A stretch of 64,000 nucleotides of DNA from Solitalea longa (lineage in GTDB: Bacteria > Bacteroidota > Bacteroidia > Sphingobacteriales > Sphingobacteriaceae): the NCBI RefSeq assembly GCF_002920915.1, contig NZ_PQVF01000010.1, positions 1 through 64,000 on the forward strand, in the 5' to 3' direction. Below the pieces are notes generated by a model, which was given only the letters and a program-made list of their open reading frames with translations, was not told where the DNA came from and did no database searches. Made by a program: the position numbers and the translations under genes. Positions 51,010 to 58,693 of the stretch are shown piece after piece (within the stretch, counting starts at the first letter, position 1; each line of letters opens with the position of its first letter).

Positions 51010-52182
51010 ATGAAACGTCGTGATTTTATTATTCGCACAGGCATTACAGCCGCAGGGTTAATAATGGCTCCTAACCATGGTTTTCAGATTATAAGTAAAA
51101 AGAAGCCACGTGTTGTGATTTTAGGTGCCGGGTTAGCCGGCCTCACTGCTGCGCATGAACTACAAAAGGCTGGAGTGGATTATATAATTCTAGAAGCCAA
51201 TGAGCGGTTTGGCGGCAGGATTTTCACAAAGTCTATCAATGGCGCACCAATTGACCTTGGTGGCGAGTGGATAGGTTTCTCTCATTTTGCATTGCGTAAT
51301 TTATGCGATGAACTTAATCTAAAACTTACTAAGCATCATTTTAATACGCATTTAGCCATAAATGACAAATACTTTGCCCCTGGAAGTTGGAGATTGACGG
51401 AGGTTGAGAAACAACAAAATAATTTATTTTCAGGCTCCGGTCCTGTTTCGGTATTTAGCAGGCCAAATAATGAAATGGATTTTAAGATTGATGGTGGATC
51501 TTCTAAATTAATTCAACGTTTATCAAACCTCGGGTCAGCTTCTTCAAAAATAAAGTTGAATTCAAGAGTTGTCTCAGTTAGTAAGAATGAAGAAAACTAT
51601 ACAATTGCATGTAGTAATGGAAAGGTTTACCGGTCCACGGCGGTTATTTGCACTTTACCTGCCCCAGTCATCTCTAGCATAAAGTGGCGGCCGCAATTAC
51701 CATCAGAGTTTATAGAAAGTTTACCAATATCAATTTATCAAACCACACTTAAAATTCCGGTTGCTTTTAATAAGGCCTATTGGAGAGATGATAATATGGA
51801 GCTCTTAACCGATAAGCTTTGTACGTATGCTTACCATACTTCTCAACAAAGGAGGGCAAATGTATTAACCTTCGCTGTTTCAGGGCAAAACGCAAAGGAC
51901 ATGCTTCGAATGGATCCATCGGCACGTATAAATCAAATAGTATCTACTTTAAAACCTGTTATCGGTAAAAACGTATTGAGTTCCATTAAGAGTGTTGACT
52001 ATTATAAAGGGTTGGATGTATCAAGGATGTTTACATATGCGGTTTTGGATACCGATAATACTATAGAATGTCAATCGTTTGGACATTTATATTTCTGCGG
52101 AGATTATTTTACAAGCAGCAGAGGTTTTATGGAAGCTTCGGTACAAAGTGCAAAACAAACTATGGCTAAACTATTGAGCTAA
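51010..52182 (+). CDS. Flavin-dependent monoamine oxidase family protein, exported
   Basis: A 390-residue FAD amine oxidase-like protein. The N-terminus MKRRDFIIRTGITAAGLIMA has a twin-arginine motif (RRDFI), so export of the folded flavoprotein is likely. The FAD-binding Rossmann motif is VVILGAGLAGLTAAHELQKAG (about 36-56), followed by ILEANERFGGRIFT and GGEWIGFSH. The C-terminal FAD motif is FGHLYFCGDYFTSSRGFMEASVQSA. The substrate (an amine, amino acid or carotenoid-like compound) cannot be deduced. It may share a transcript with the aminotransferase downstream, but that gene has its own -7 element. Confidence 0.87.
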   Translation: MKRRDFIIRTGITAAGLIMAPNHGFQIISKKKPRVVILGAGLAGLTAAHELQKAGVDYIILEANERFGGRIFTKSINGAPIDLGGEWIGFSHFALRNLCDELNLKLTKHHFNTHLAINDKYFAPGSWRLTEVEKQQNNLFSGSGPVSVFSRPNNEMDFKIDGGSSKLIQRLSNLGSASSKIKLNSRVVSVSKNEENYTIACSNGKVYRSTAVICTLPAPVISSIKWRPQLPSEFIESLPISIYQTTLKIPVAFNKAYWRDDNMELLTDKLCTYAYHTSQQRRANVLTFAVSGQNAKDMLRMDPSARINQIVSTLKPVIGKNVLSSIKSVDYYKGLDVSRMFTYAVLDTDNTIECQSFGHLYFCGDYFTSSRGFMEASVQSAKQTMAKLLS

Positions 52183-52251
52183 TGTTCGCTGAATGCCTTA
52201 ACATTAAGTAACAAAAATGCCGTTTTGTAAATAGGCTGAGGGATAAAATGC

Positions 52252-52259
52252 TATCTTTG
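52252..52259 (+). promoter_or_regulatory. Promoter -7 element of the aminotransferase gene
   Basis: TATCTTTG matches the consensus; TTTG at 52224-52227 lies 24 bases upstream, slightly too far. The leader would be about 20 bases. Confidence 0.5.
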
Positions 52260-52284
52260 GCCGTTTCAAAACTTAACGTAAACC

Positions 52285-53544
52285 ATGCTTGTTTCTAAAT
52301 TAGCAGAGAACCTTATTGGTTCTGAAATATTAAAAATCGCAGCGCAGGTAAATGCAATGAAAGCAGCGGGCGCACAGGTAAGTAACCTTACTGTAGGCGA
52401 TTTTGATCCTTCAATTTTTCCAATTCCTGAGTCTCTTCAGGAAGAGATTGCAAAAGCTTATATCGCTAAACACACTAACTACCCACCGGCAGATGGTGTT
52501 TTGTCGTTGCGTCAATCGGTTTCAGCATTTTTAAAAGAGCATTTGGGCTTAGAATACTCTGCAGAAAAAGAAATAATGATTGCTGGTGGTTCACGTCCGT
52601 TGATTTATTCAACCTACCTGGCTATTGTTGATCCAGGAGATAAAGTGATTTTCCCTATTCCATCATGGAACAACAATCATTATGCTTATTTAACACAAGC
52701 AAATGCAGTGATGTTAGATACCAAGCCTGAGCATAATTATATGCCTTCAGCAGCTGATATTGCTCCACATGTAAAAGGTGCGGTTTTATTAGCATTGTGT
52801 TCCCCATTAAATCCAACAGGTACCATGTTCTCTAAAAAGGATCTGGAAGAAATCTGTGATTTGGTAATTGCTGAGAATAAGTCGCGTAAAGAAGGTGAAA
52901 AGCCTTTATTCATTATGTTCGACCAAATGTATTGGATGTTAACCTTTGGCGAACATAAACACTACGATCCGGTTTCATTGCGTCCGGAACTAAAAGATTA
53001 TGTTATCTATATTGATGGTAGTTCAAAAGCATTTGCAGCTACCGGTGTGCGTGTAGGATGGGGATTTGGACCGGAATCCGTGATCTCTAAAATGAAACCA
53101 ATTGTTGGGCATATGGGAGCATGGGCCCCTAAAGCTGAGCAAGTTGCTACAGGTGTTTTCTTACAACAAAAAGAAAATGTAGAAAGCTATATGGCCAATT
53201 TCAAAGAGAAGGTTCAAAAGAGTTTGGCCGCTTTGCACAATGGATTTCAACAGTTAAAAGCTGAGGGCTTTGATGTTGATTCGATTGAACCAATGGGAGC
53301 TATTTATTTGACAGTTAAAGCAAACATGAAAGGCAAAACCACTCCAGAAGGCAAGGTTCTAAATACTGCATCTGAAGTAAACTTTTACCTTATCAAGGAA
53401 GCTGGAATGGCATTCGTTCCCTTCTCAGCCTTTGGTACTTCTGAAGATGATTTTTGGTTCCGTGCTTCAATTGGTGCAGCCTCATTAGCTGATATTGAAG
53501 CGGGCATCCCTCGTTTGAAATCCGCATTACAAAAACTGAAATAA
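52285..53544 (+). CDS. Class I/II PLP-dependent aminotransferase
   Basis: The 419-residue fold-type I enzyme resembles aspartate/aromatic aminotransferases (AspC/AAT-I). HTNYPPADGVLSLRQSVS, CSPLNPTGTMFSKKDLEE and the PLP Schiff-base lysine Lys248 in IDGSSKAFAATGVRVGWG are visible; FRASIGAA near the end holds the substrate-carboxylate Arg. The amino donor/acceptor pair is undetermined. A strong terminator follows. Confidence 0.92.
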   Translation: MLVSKLAENLIGSEILKIAAQVNAMKAAGAQVSNLTVGDFDPSIFPIPESLQEEIAKAYIAKHTNYPPADGVLSLRQSVSAFLKEHLGLEYSAEKEIMIAGGSRPLIYSTYLAIVDPGDKVIFPIPSWNNNHYAYLTQANAVMLDTKPEHNYMPSAADIAPHVKGAVLLALCSPLNPTGTMFSKKDLEEICDLVIAENKSRKEGEKPLFIMFDQMYWMLTFGEHKHYDPVSLRPELKDYVIYIDGSSKAFAATGVRVGWGFGPESVISKMKPIVGHMGAWAPKAEQVATGVFLQQKENVESYMANFKEKVQKSLAALHNGFQQLKAEGFDVDSIEPMGAIYLTVKANMKGKTTPEGKVLNTASEVNFYLIKEAGMAFVPFSAFGTSEDDFWFRASIGAASLADIEAGIPRLKSALQKLK

Positions 53545-53567
53545 AAATTGTCAGTTGATAATAAATT

Positions 53568-53604
53568 AAGGCGAAAGGAAGCTGTTCCTTTCGCCTTCTT
53601 TTTT
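53568..53604 (+). terminator. Terminator after the aminotransferase gene
   Basis: A perfect 13-bp stem (AAGGCGAAAGGAA and complement, loop GCTG) followed by CTTCTTTTTT. Confidence 0.92.
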
Positions 53605-53770
53605 AGTTTAAATCGAAATGTTTTTCAATTTTAATTCTCTGTATTTCAGTTGTTTGTCTGTATTATTAATTAAATGCGCGCATAATTTTTTAATAATAAG
53701 GAAAATATTTTCTAACATTACAGTTCCAAGTTTATAAACTGATATTGGAAACATAATGTATGAAGAGAGG

Positions 53771-53803
53771 ACGTCCGGTTTACCCAAACCGGGCGTTTTT
53801 TTA
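53771..53803 (+). terminator. Second, orphan terminator before the unknown minus-strand gene
   Basis: ACGTCCGGTTT and AAACCGGGCGT pair over 11 positions (one G-T) around ACCC, followed by seven T on the plus strand. The aminotransferase already ends at a terminator 170 bases upstream. It may serve an unannotated small RNA or back up the convergent gene. Confidence 0.75.
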
Positions 53804-54517
53804 TGAGGCAGTTGAAATGTATTTGACCAGGCTCCGCTTTGCTATAGGTAGCAACGTTTCTTCAATTGGGAAAGTAAGCTCTGTTTCAATCGCATATACT
53901 GCTGGAATTGGTAAAGCTGTTCTATTTCTTATCAAATCAATTTTAATATTCTCGAGCGTATTGTAAAAGGTATTGGCATACGACATGACGTAGCTGGTAT
54001 TAATTCCTCTCAACCGTTCAGTGGGGTTTTCAATTAATGTAATTCGATATTCATACACTTTGATGTCGTTGTAATTGCCATCACAAATGAACATATAACC
54101 GATATCGGTATTGATAGGTAACAAGCCTACAGGCTCTATGATTAATTGATCTTCAACAAACTCATAAATTTCCCTGCCTTCTATTAAGGTGTTGTCCATT
54201 TTTTCAATGGAAAAGGAGATAATGGATTCGATTTCCCGCATCAACTCATCATCGGTTATTAGCTTTTCATAGGTTAACTTTAAGTCGTCGGGACTAAAGT
54301 TAGCCAGTCGCTCCGGAAATGAATGTTTTATGAAATCCTTGTTTTCTTTAAAGTTTACCAGTTTTGTGTAATGATAAATAAGATCAGAGAAAGGAGGATA
54401 GAGTTTATTCTTTCTGAAATGTTGATTGATCTCCTGCAGATAGGATAATAAGGTGTATTTCTTTAGTTCAAAATCAATTCGACCTTCGGTAAACCAGTTT
54501 TCGCTTAGCGTTTTCAT
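53801..54517 (-). CDS. Conserved protein of unknown function
   Basis: I do not recognise a named family. The 238-residue product has no signal peptide and no transmembrane helix, so it is probably cytoplasmic. The N-terminal half is helical and rich in charged residues (FELKKYTLLSYLQEINQHFRKNKLYPPFSDLIYHY); the C-terminal half looks alpha-beta (IEPVGLLPINTDIGYMFICDG, YEYRITLIENPTERLRGINTSYV). Proteins with this outline are frequent single genes in Sphingobacteriales as far as I remember. It stands alone between the orphan terminator and a divergent methyltransferase gene. Confidence 0.7.
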   Translation of the reverse strand: MKTLSENWFTEGRIDFELKKYTLLSYLQEINQHFRKNKLYPPFSDLIYHYTKLVNFKENKDFIKHSFPERLANFSPDDLKLTYEKLITDDELMREIESIISFSIEKMDNTLIEGREIYEFVEDQLIIEPVGLLPINTDIGYMFICDGNYNDIKVYEYRITLIENPTERLRGINTSYVMSYANTFYNTLENIKIDLIRNRTALPIPAVYAIETELTFPIEETLLPIAKRSLVKYISTAS

Positions 54518-54679
54518 ATGCTAAAGAATTGTTCTGCAACCCAACTTAACAAAGTTATTCTAACGGAGTATCAGGAAGATTTGCCCAATTGTTAATAACC
54601 CTGAAAACTATGTTTATTTTTGAGCCCAAAATCAGCCCGATTACTATATAAAATTTACTAAAAATTAAGGAGTCTTTCA

Positions 54680-55393
54680 ATGGTATCTAAAGGAAAGCTG
54701 TTTCTCATTCCCTGTTCACTAGGTGATAATGTGATTGATCGTTCAATTGTTCCGGCCTTAAAACATACGATTTTACAGTTGGATGAGTTTATCGTTGAGA
54801 ATGAGAAATCGGCGCGTAAGTTTTTGAAAGAAGTGGGAATTACTAAGCCTCAAAGTGAGTTAATCTTCCATGATTATGGAAAGCATGCTCGGGAAGGTGA
54901 TCAAAACCGGTTTTTAAAGAGCCTTGAGCAAGGGAAGGACATTGGTTTGCTTTCAGAAGCAGGTTGCCCGGCCATTGCCGATCCGGGAAGTGATATTGTT
55001 GCATTGGCACATCAAAAAGGGATTAAAGTGGTTCCGTTTGTTGGTCCAAGTTCATTGCTGCTGGCACTTATGGGATCTGGATTTAACGGACAAGGATTTG
55101 CATTTCATGGGTATTTGCCCATTGATAAAGCTGAGCGCTCACGAAAGTTAAAGGATATTGAGAGCGTTTCGCAACGATTAAAACAAACACAATTGTTTAT
55201 TGAAACGCCGTTTAGAAATAATCAGTTGTTAGATGACTTACTTAAAAGTTGCCAACCTGCAACAGAACTGTGTATTGCCTGTGATTTAACCTTGGATTCC
55301 GAATTTCTGAAAACAAAAACCATGGCTCAATGGAAAACTGAAAAACCGGATTTACATAAACGACCGGCGGTTTTTGTGTTGTATAAAAGGTAA
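54680..55393 (+). CDS. RsmI-like SAM-dependent methyltransferase (YraL family)
   Basis: A 237-residue protein of the tetrapyrrole-methylase fold. GKLFLIPCSLGDNVIDRSIVPALK at the start, LLSEAGCPAIADPGSDIVALAHQKG and VPFVGPSSLLLALMGSGFNGQGFAFHGYLP match the RsmI group, which 2'-O-methylates C1402 of 16S rRNA. Bacteroidota carry this shorter paralogue beside a canonical RsmI, so the rRNA target is uncertain. It precedes the decaying hicBA pair, which is on the opposite strand. Confidence 0.88.
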   Translation: MVSKGKLFLIPCSLGDNVIDRSIVPALKHTILQLDEFIVENEKSARKFLKEVGITKPQSELIFHDYGKHAREGDQNRFLKSLEQGKDIGLLSEAGCPAIADPGSDIVALAHQKGIKVVPFVGPSSLLLALMGSGFNGQGFAFHGYLPIDKAERSRKLKDIESVSQRLKQTQLFIETPFRNNQLLDDLLKSCQPATELCIACDLTLDSEFLKTKTMAQWKTEKPDLHKRPAVFVLYKR

Positions 55394-55420
55394 TTTAGAA
55401 AGTTTTAAGTGCAGCAATGA

Positions 55421-55627
55421 TCAACTACAATTCTTCTTTAGAAATTCCTGCTTGTTTAAGGATAGAATAAAATGTTCCTTTGGGTAGGTCCCGATTGTGC
55501 ATCGGTACAATAACTCTTCGTTTTTAATCAGGGTGGAAGAATAACCTTTTGTCCGTTCGAGAGTAAATCCCCTCCTCAAAAGTATTTTTATAATTTCCTT
55601 TGAGGTTAGGGAGGGGGTGTTGCTCAT
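55421..55627 (-). pseudogene. hicA: hicA toxin pseudogene
   Basis: Remnant of a HicA mRNA interferase. The first 28 residues are normal (SLTSKEIIKILLRRGFTLERTKG). The expected Ser-His catalytic segment after KG is absent, and the frame shifts there (55544-55546). The other frame then reads LFFHPD, a TAA stop (55524-55526), KRRV and VPMHNRDLPKGTFYSILKQ up to a TAG at 55425-55427, which is the canonical HicA C-terminus. So there is a 7- or 10-base deletion removing the active-site His, plus a nonsense codon. Two independent lesions make a sequencing error unlikely. Its ATG overlaps the hicB stop (ATGA). Confidence 0.85.
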
Positions 55628-55851
55628 GCAGAAATTGTTAAGGAATATTCTAGTGTGTTTTCTTCCGTTGGGATAGTTTCTCCACTTTCTTTTAGAGCTT
55701 CAATATATAGCTCAATTGCTTCCTTTACATTTTCAATTGCCTCATCAATCGTTTCTCCATAAGAAATACAACCTGGCAAGGTAGGGGCAGTTACCGTATA
55801 ACCTCCTTCTTGCTCCTTGTTTAATAATATTCTATAGGTCAGGCTTTTCAT
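55624..55851 (-). CDS. hicB: HicB-type antitoxin
   Basis: A 75-residue intact HicB-like protein: YRILLNKEQEGGYTVTAPTLPGCISYGETIDEAIENVKEAIELYIEAL is the partially degraded RNase H fold typical of HicB. It lacks a C-terminal DNA-binding helix-turn-helix or ribbon-helix-helix, as short HicB forms do. It precedes its toxin remnant with an ATGA overlap. With hicA dead it may be neutral, or neutralise a HicA encoded elsewhere. Confidence 0.9.
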   Translation of the reverse strand: MKSLTYRILLNKEQEGGYTVTAPTLPGCISYGETIDEAIENVKEAIELYIEALKESGETIPTEENTLEYSLTISA

Positions 55852-55929
55852 CTTAATTCACTTTGTATAAAAGTAATAAACCCAATCGAAATTAAATGAT
55901 TGGGTTTATTGTTTTAACAAAGTTGCTCG

Positions 55930-57132
55930 TTATTCTTGCTGGTCATCTGATTCTACAACATAATCCATGTTGTACAATAAACCATCATATGGATATCTAC
56001 TCAAATGAATCGCTTTGGCCTTTTCGTAGATCTCTTTCCGGAGGTTGTCAATATTCACCTTGTTTTGTGCCGAGATAAATATGGCCGGAGAATTATGTTT
56101 GGCCATCCAGGTACTTTTAAATTCATCAAGAGATAAGGTTGTATCACCTTCGCCTTTATACGCGTCAATTTTATTGAACACCGTGATCATTTCTTTATCA
56201 CGAGCACCTAGTTCTTTAAGGGTCTCATTCACCGTGTTGATATGATCTTCAAAATTAGGATGTGAAATATCAGCTACGTGAATTAAAATATCCGCTTCGC
56301 GAACCTCTGCCAATGTCGATTTAAAACATTCGATCAAATGGTGAGGGAGTTTGCGGATAAATCCAACGGTATCTGAAAGTAAAAAAGGAAGATTCTGGAT
56401 CACCATTTTACGAACAGTGGTATCAAGCGTAGCGAATAGTTTATTCTCGGCAAATACCTCCGACTTGGTCAACAAGTTCAAAATAGTTGATTTTCCTACG
56501 TTGGTGTAACCAACTAGCGCCACTCTTACCAATTCACCACGGTTTTTGCGCTGTGTAGCGTTTTGCTTATCAATTTTCTCCAGTTTCTCTTTTAGTAAAG
56601 CGATCTTGTCGAGAATGATACGACGGTCGGTTTCAATTTGTGATTCACCAGGTCCACGCATACCAATACCCCCGCGCTGACGCTCAAGGTGAGTCCACAT
56701 GCGGGTAAGTCGAGGTAAAAGATATTGATATTGGGCTAGTTCTACTTGTGTTTTTGCCTGGGCAGTTTGCGCTCTGCTGGCAAAAATGTCGAGGATCATA
56801 TTACTTCGGTCGAGGATCTTCACTTCTTTAAATTCTCTACCTAAGTTACGTAGTTGTGAAGGGGAAAGTTCATCATCAAAAATGACCATATCCGCTTCTT
56901 CAGCTTGCACGTATTCTATAATTTCCTGCAATTTACCCGTTCCTACAAAAGTTTTTGAGTCGGGGCGTTGCAGTTTTTGCATGAACATCTTAATGGTTTG
57001 GGCTCCTGCTGTTTCAGCTAAAAAGGCCAACTCATCGAGATACTCTCTTTCCTGTTCTTCGGTTTCATCAGGAGTGATGACACCTACTAAAACGGCTCTT
57101 TCCTGTTTTTTTGCTGTACTATAAGTTCCCAT
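55930..57132 (-). CDS. hflX: Ribosome-associated GTPase HflX
   Basis: GTPase that binds the 50S subunit and splits stalled ribosomes. The 400 residues comprise the N-terminal nucleotide-binding/Hflx domain (about 10-180; KTFVGTGKLQEI, FDDELSPSQLRNL, RIGMRGPGESQIETDRR-like block) and the Ras-like G domain: G1 GYTNVGKS (208-215), G3 DTVGFI, G4 NKID. A -7 promoter element (57150-57158) lies 18 bases upstream, and an inverted repeat separates it from trpC, so it is probably independent of the trp genes. Confidence 0.96.
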   Translation of the reverse strand: MGTYSTAKKQERAVLVGVITPDETEEQEREYLDELAFLAETAGAQTIKMFMQKLQRPDSKTFVGTGKLQEIIEYVQAEEADMVIFDDELSPSQLRNLGREFKEVKILDRSNMILDIFASRAQTAQAKTQVELAQYQYLLPRLTRMWTHLERQRGGIGMRGPGESQIETDRRIILDKIALLKEKLEKIDKQNATQRKNRGELVRVALVGYTNVGKSTILNLLTKSEVFAENKLFATLDTTVRKMVIQNLPFLLSDTVGFIRKLPHHLIECFKSTLAEVREADILIHVADISHPNFEDHINTVNETLKELGARDKEMITVFNKIDAYKGEGDTTLSLDEFKSTWMAKHNSPAIFISAQNKVNIDNLRKEIYEKAKAIHLSRYPYDGLLYNMDYVVESDDQQE

Positions 57133-57149
57133 TCAATAATTTCAAGGGC

Positions 57150-57158
57150 GCAAATTTA
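57150..57158 (-). promoter_or_regulatory. Promoter -7 element of hflX
   Basis: The minus strand reads TAAATTTGC, an exact TAnnTTTGC; no clear -33. Confidence 0.5.
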
Positions 57159-57191
57159 CGGAAAAAATATTTGGTCCATGGCTGATAGTCG

Positions 57192-57238
57192 ATAGTCCAT
57201 AGTTCTTTGTAAATGGTTTACTATTCTCTATGGACTAT
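57192..57238. repeat. Inverted repeat between trpC and hflX
   Basis: ATAGTCCATAG (57192-57202) and its complement (57228-57238) are separated by 25 bases, and a further GATAGTCGATAGTC reiteration adjoins. On the minus strand it directly follows the trpC stop; it may end the trp transcript although no U tract is present. Confidence 0.5.
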
Positions 57239-57242
57239 TGAC

Positions 57243-58037
57243 TTAAGACAGGCTTTTAACTGATTCTATAAAACCTTTACATGTTTCTGCTGGGTTTACA
57301 GTTTTCATAAAGGTTTCTCCGATGAGGAATCCCCGATATCCAACATTTTTTAGATCGATAATGGTTTGCGGATTTGATAAAGCACTTTCCGATACTTTAA
57401 CAAACTCATCTGGGATTAAGTCTGCTAAATCAAAGGATGTTTGAATATCGACATTAAAAGTAGCCAGGTTCCGGTTGTTAACTCCAATGGCATCGATATA
57501 AGGACTGATACTGCATAAGAGTTCTTGCTTGTCGTGAACCTCTAGCAAAACGCTCATTCCTAAACTTTGTGCAAAGGCACCTAATGATTTTAACTCTTCA
57601 GGAGAAAGGCAAGCAGATATCAACAAAATAACATCGGCTCCAATTGATTTAGCTTCCAATATTTGGTATTCGTCAATAATAAAGTCCTTGCGAAGAATGG
57701 GAACTTCATTTACCCTGCGAGCCTTAATTAGATTCTCGTTTGAGCCGTTAAAAAAATCGACATCAGTTAATATAGAAAGTACCGATGCTCCTGCATCAAC
57801 ATATCCTTTTGTAGTTTCAGCAACGTCGGCATCGGCATTTAAGATGCCTTTTGAAGGCGATTTTCTCTTAAATTCAGCGATCAGGCCAATTTTTTCGGTA
57901 TTGGTTAATGCTTCTTTGAATGAATAACATTCTCGGTCAAAAAACTCGCTTTTCTCTAATAGTTCAATCGGAGTTTTGGCTTTGTTTTCAAGTATTTCCT
58001 CCCTTTTACGGGCAACAATTTTATCTAAAATGGTCAT
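57243..58037 (-). CDS. trpC: Indole-3-glycerol phosphate synthase
   Basis: Ring-closing step of tryptophan synthesis, converting CdRP to indole-3-glycerol phosphate. The 264 residues form a TIM barrel: LIAEFKRKSPSKG (catalytic Lys and phosphate region), ILTDVDFFNGSNENL, PILRKDFIIDEYQI, GVNNRNLATFNVD, VSESALSNPQTI and GFLIGETFMK are all typical IGPS signatures. It starts 15 bases after trpG and ends the visible trp operon. No TrpF domain is fused. Confidence 0.97.
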   Translation of the reverse strand: MTILDKIVARKREEILENKAKTPIELLEKSEFFDRECYSFKEALTNTEKIGLIAEFKRKSPSKGILNADADVAETTKGYVDAGASVLSILTDVDFFNGSNENLIKARRVNEVPILRKDFIIDEYQILEAKSIGADVILLISACLSPEELKSLGAFAQSLGMSVLLEVHDKQELLCSISPYIDAIGVNNRNLATFNVDIQTSFDLADLIPDEFVKVSESALSNPQTIIDLKNVGYRGFLIGETFMKTVNPAETCKGFIESVKSLS

Positions 58038-58052
58038 TTTTCAATTCTCAAA

Positions 58053-58622
58053 TTAATTCTTAATCCAGTTTTCCAGCATGGTTCTGCCGTGTTCCGTTAA
58101 TACTGATTCAGGGTGAAACTGAACTCCACGAACATCAAAGTCTCGGTGACGCATAGCCATAATGGTTCCATCTTCAGAAACTGCAGTTACTTCCAATTCA
58201 GCTGGTAAGCCCTCAGTGGCTACAGCCCATGAATGATAATGTCCGATATTTACTCCCTGTGGAACGTTTTTAAAGATCAACTCATTGCTGTCGGTTATTT
58301 TTACTGGCGAAGCAATTCCATGAAGGACTCTTGAAAGATTGAAAAGCTTGGCCCCAAAAGCCTCGCCAATAGCCTGATGACCAAGACACACACCCAAGAT
58401 GGATTTCTTACCAGCGTAGGTTTTGATCAGTTGAGGCATTATACCCGCTTCTTCCGGCAAGCCAGGTCCCGGAGAAAGGATGATCTTATCGTATTGGTTT
58501 ACATCTTCCAACGAAATTTTATCGTTTCTGAATACTGAAACTTCGCCAATTCCAATTTCCTCAACCAAATGAACCAGGTTGTAGGTAAACGAATCGTAAT
58601 TATCTAGAATAAGGATTTTCAT
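58053..58622 (-). CDS. trpG: Anthranilate synthase component II (glutamine amidotransferase)
   Basis: Supplies ammonia from glutamine to TrpE. The class I amidotransferase triad is complete: Cys79 in LGVCLGHQA, His170 and Glu172 in VQFHPES. ILDNYDSFTYNL and LSPGPGLPEEAG are the other signatures. The 189 residues are a stand-alone domain with no fused TrpD. It is separated from trpE by a 71-base spacer full of GATTACAC repeats. It may also serve PabB. Confidence 0.96.
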   Translation of the reverse strand: MKILILDNYDSFTYNLVHLVEEIGIGEVSVFRNDKISLEDVNQYDKIILSPGPGLPEEAGIMPQLIKTYAGKKSILGVCLGHQAIGEAFGAKLFNLSRVLHGIASPVKITDSNELIFKNVPQGVNIGHYHSWAVATEGLPAELEVTAVSEDGTIMAMRHRDFDVRGVQFHPESVLTEHGRTMLENWIKN

Positions 58623-58693
58623 GATTAAAGTGATTACACGGATTTTAATGGTGATTACACCGAATACATTGATTTTTATAATGATTACACCGA
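58623..58693. repeat. GATTACACCG direct repeats between trpE and trpG
   Basis: The 71-base spacer contains three copies of TGATTACAC(C)GAT/GGAT with AATG/ATTT linkers, at about 58631, 58651 and 58681. Similar sequences occur in intergenic regions of this phylum. Confidence 0.7.

Noticed and set aside
53760-53966. 68-codon plus-strand ORF at the unknown protein gene
   Set aside because: Reads through an intrinsic terminator and is antisense to the longer minus-strand gene.
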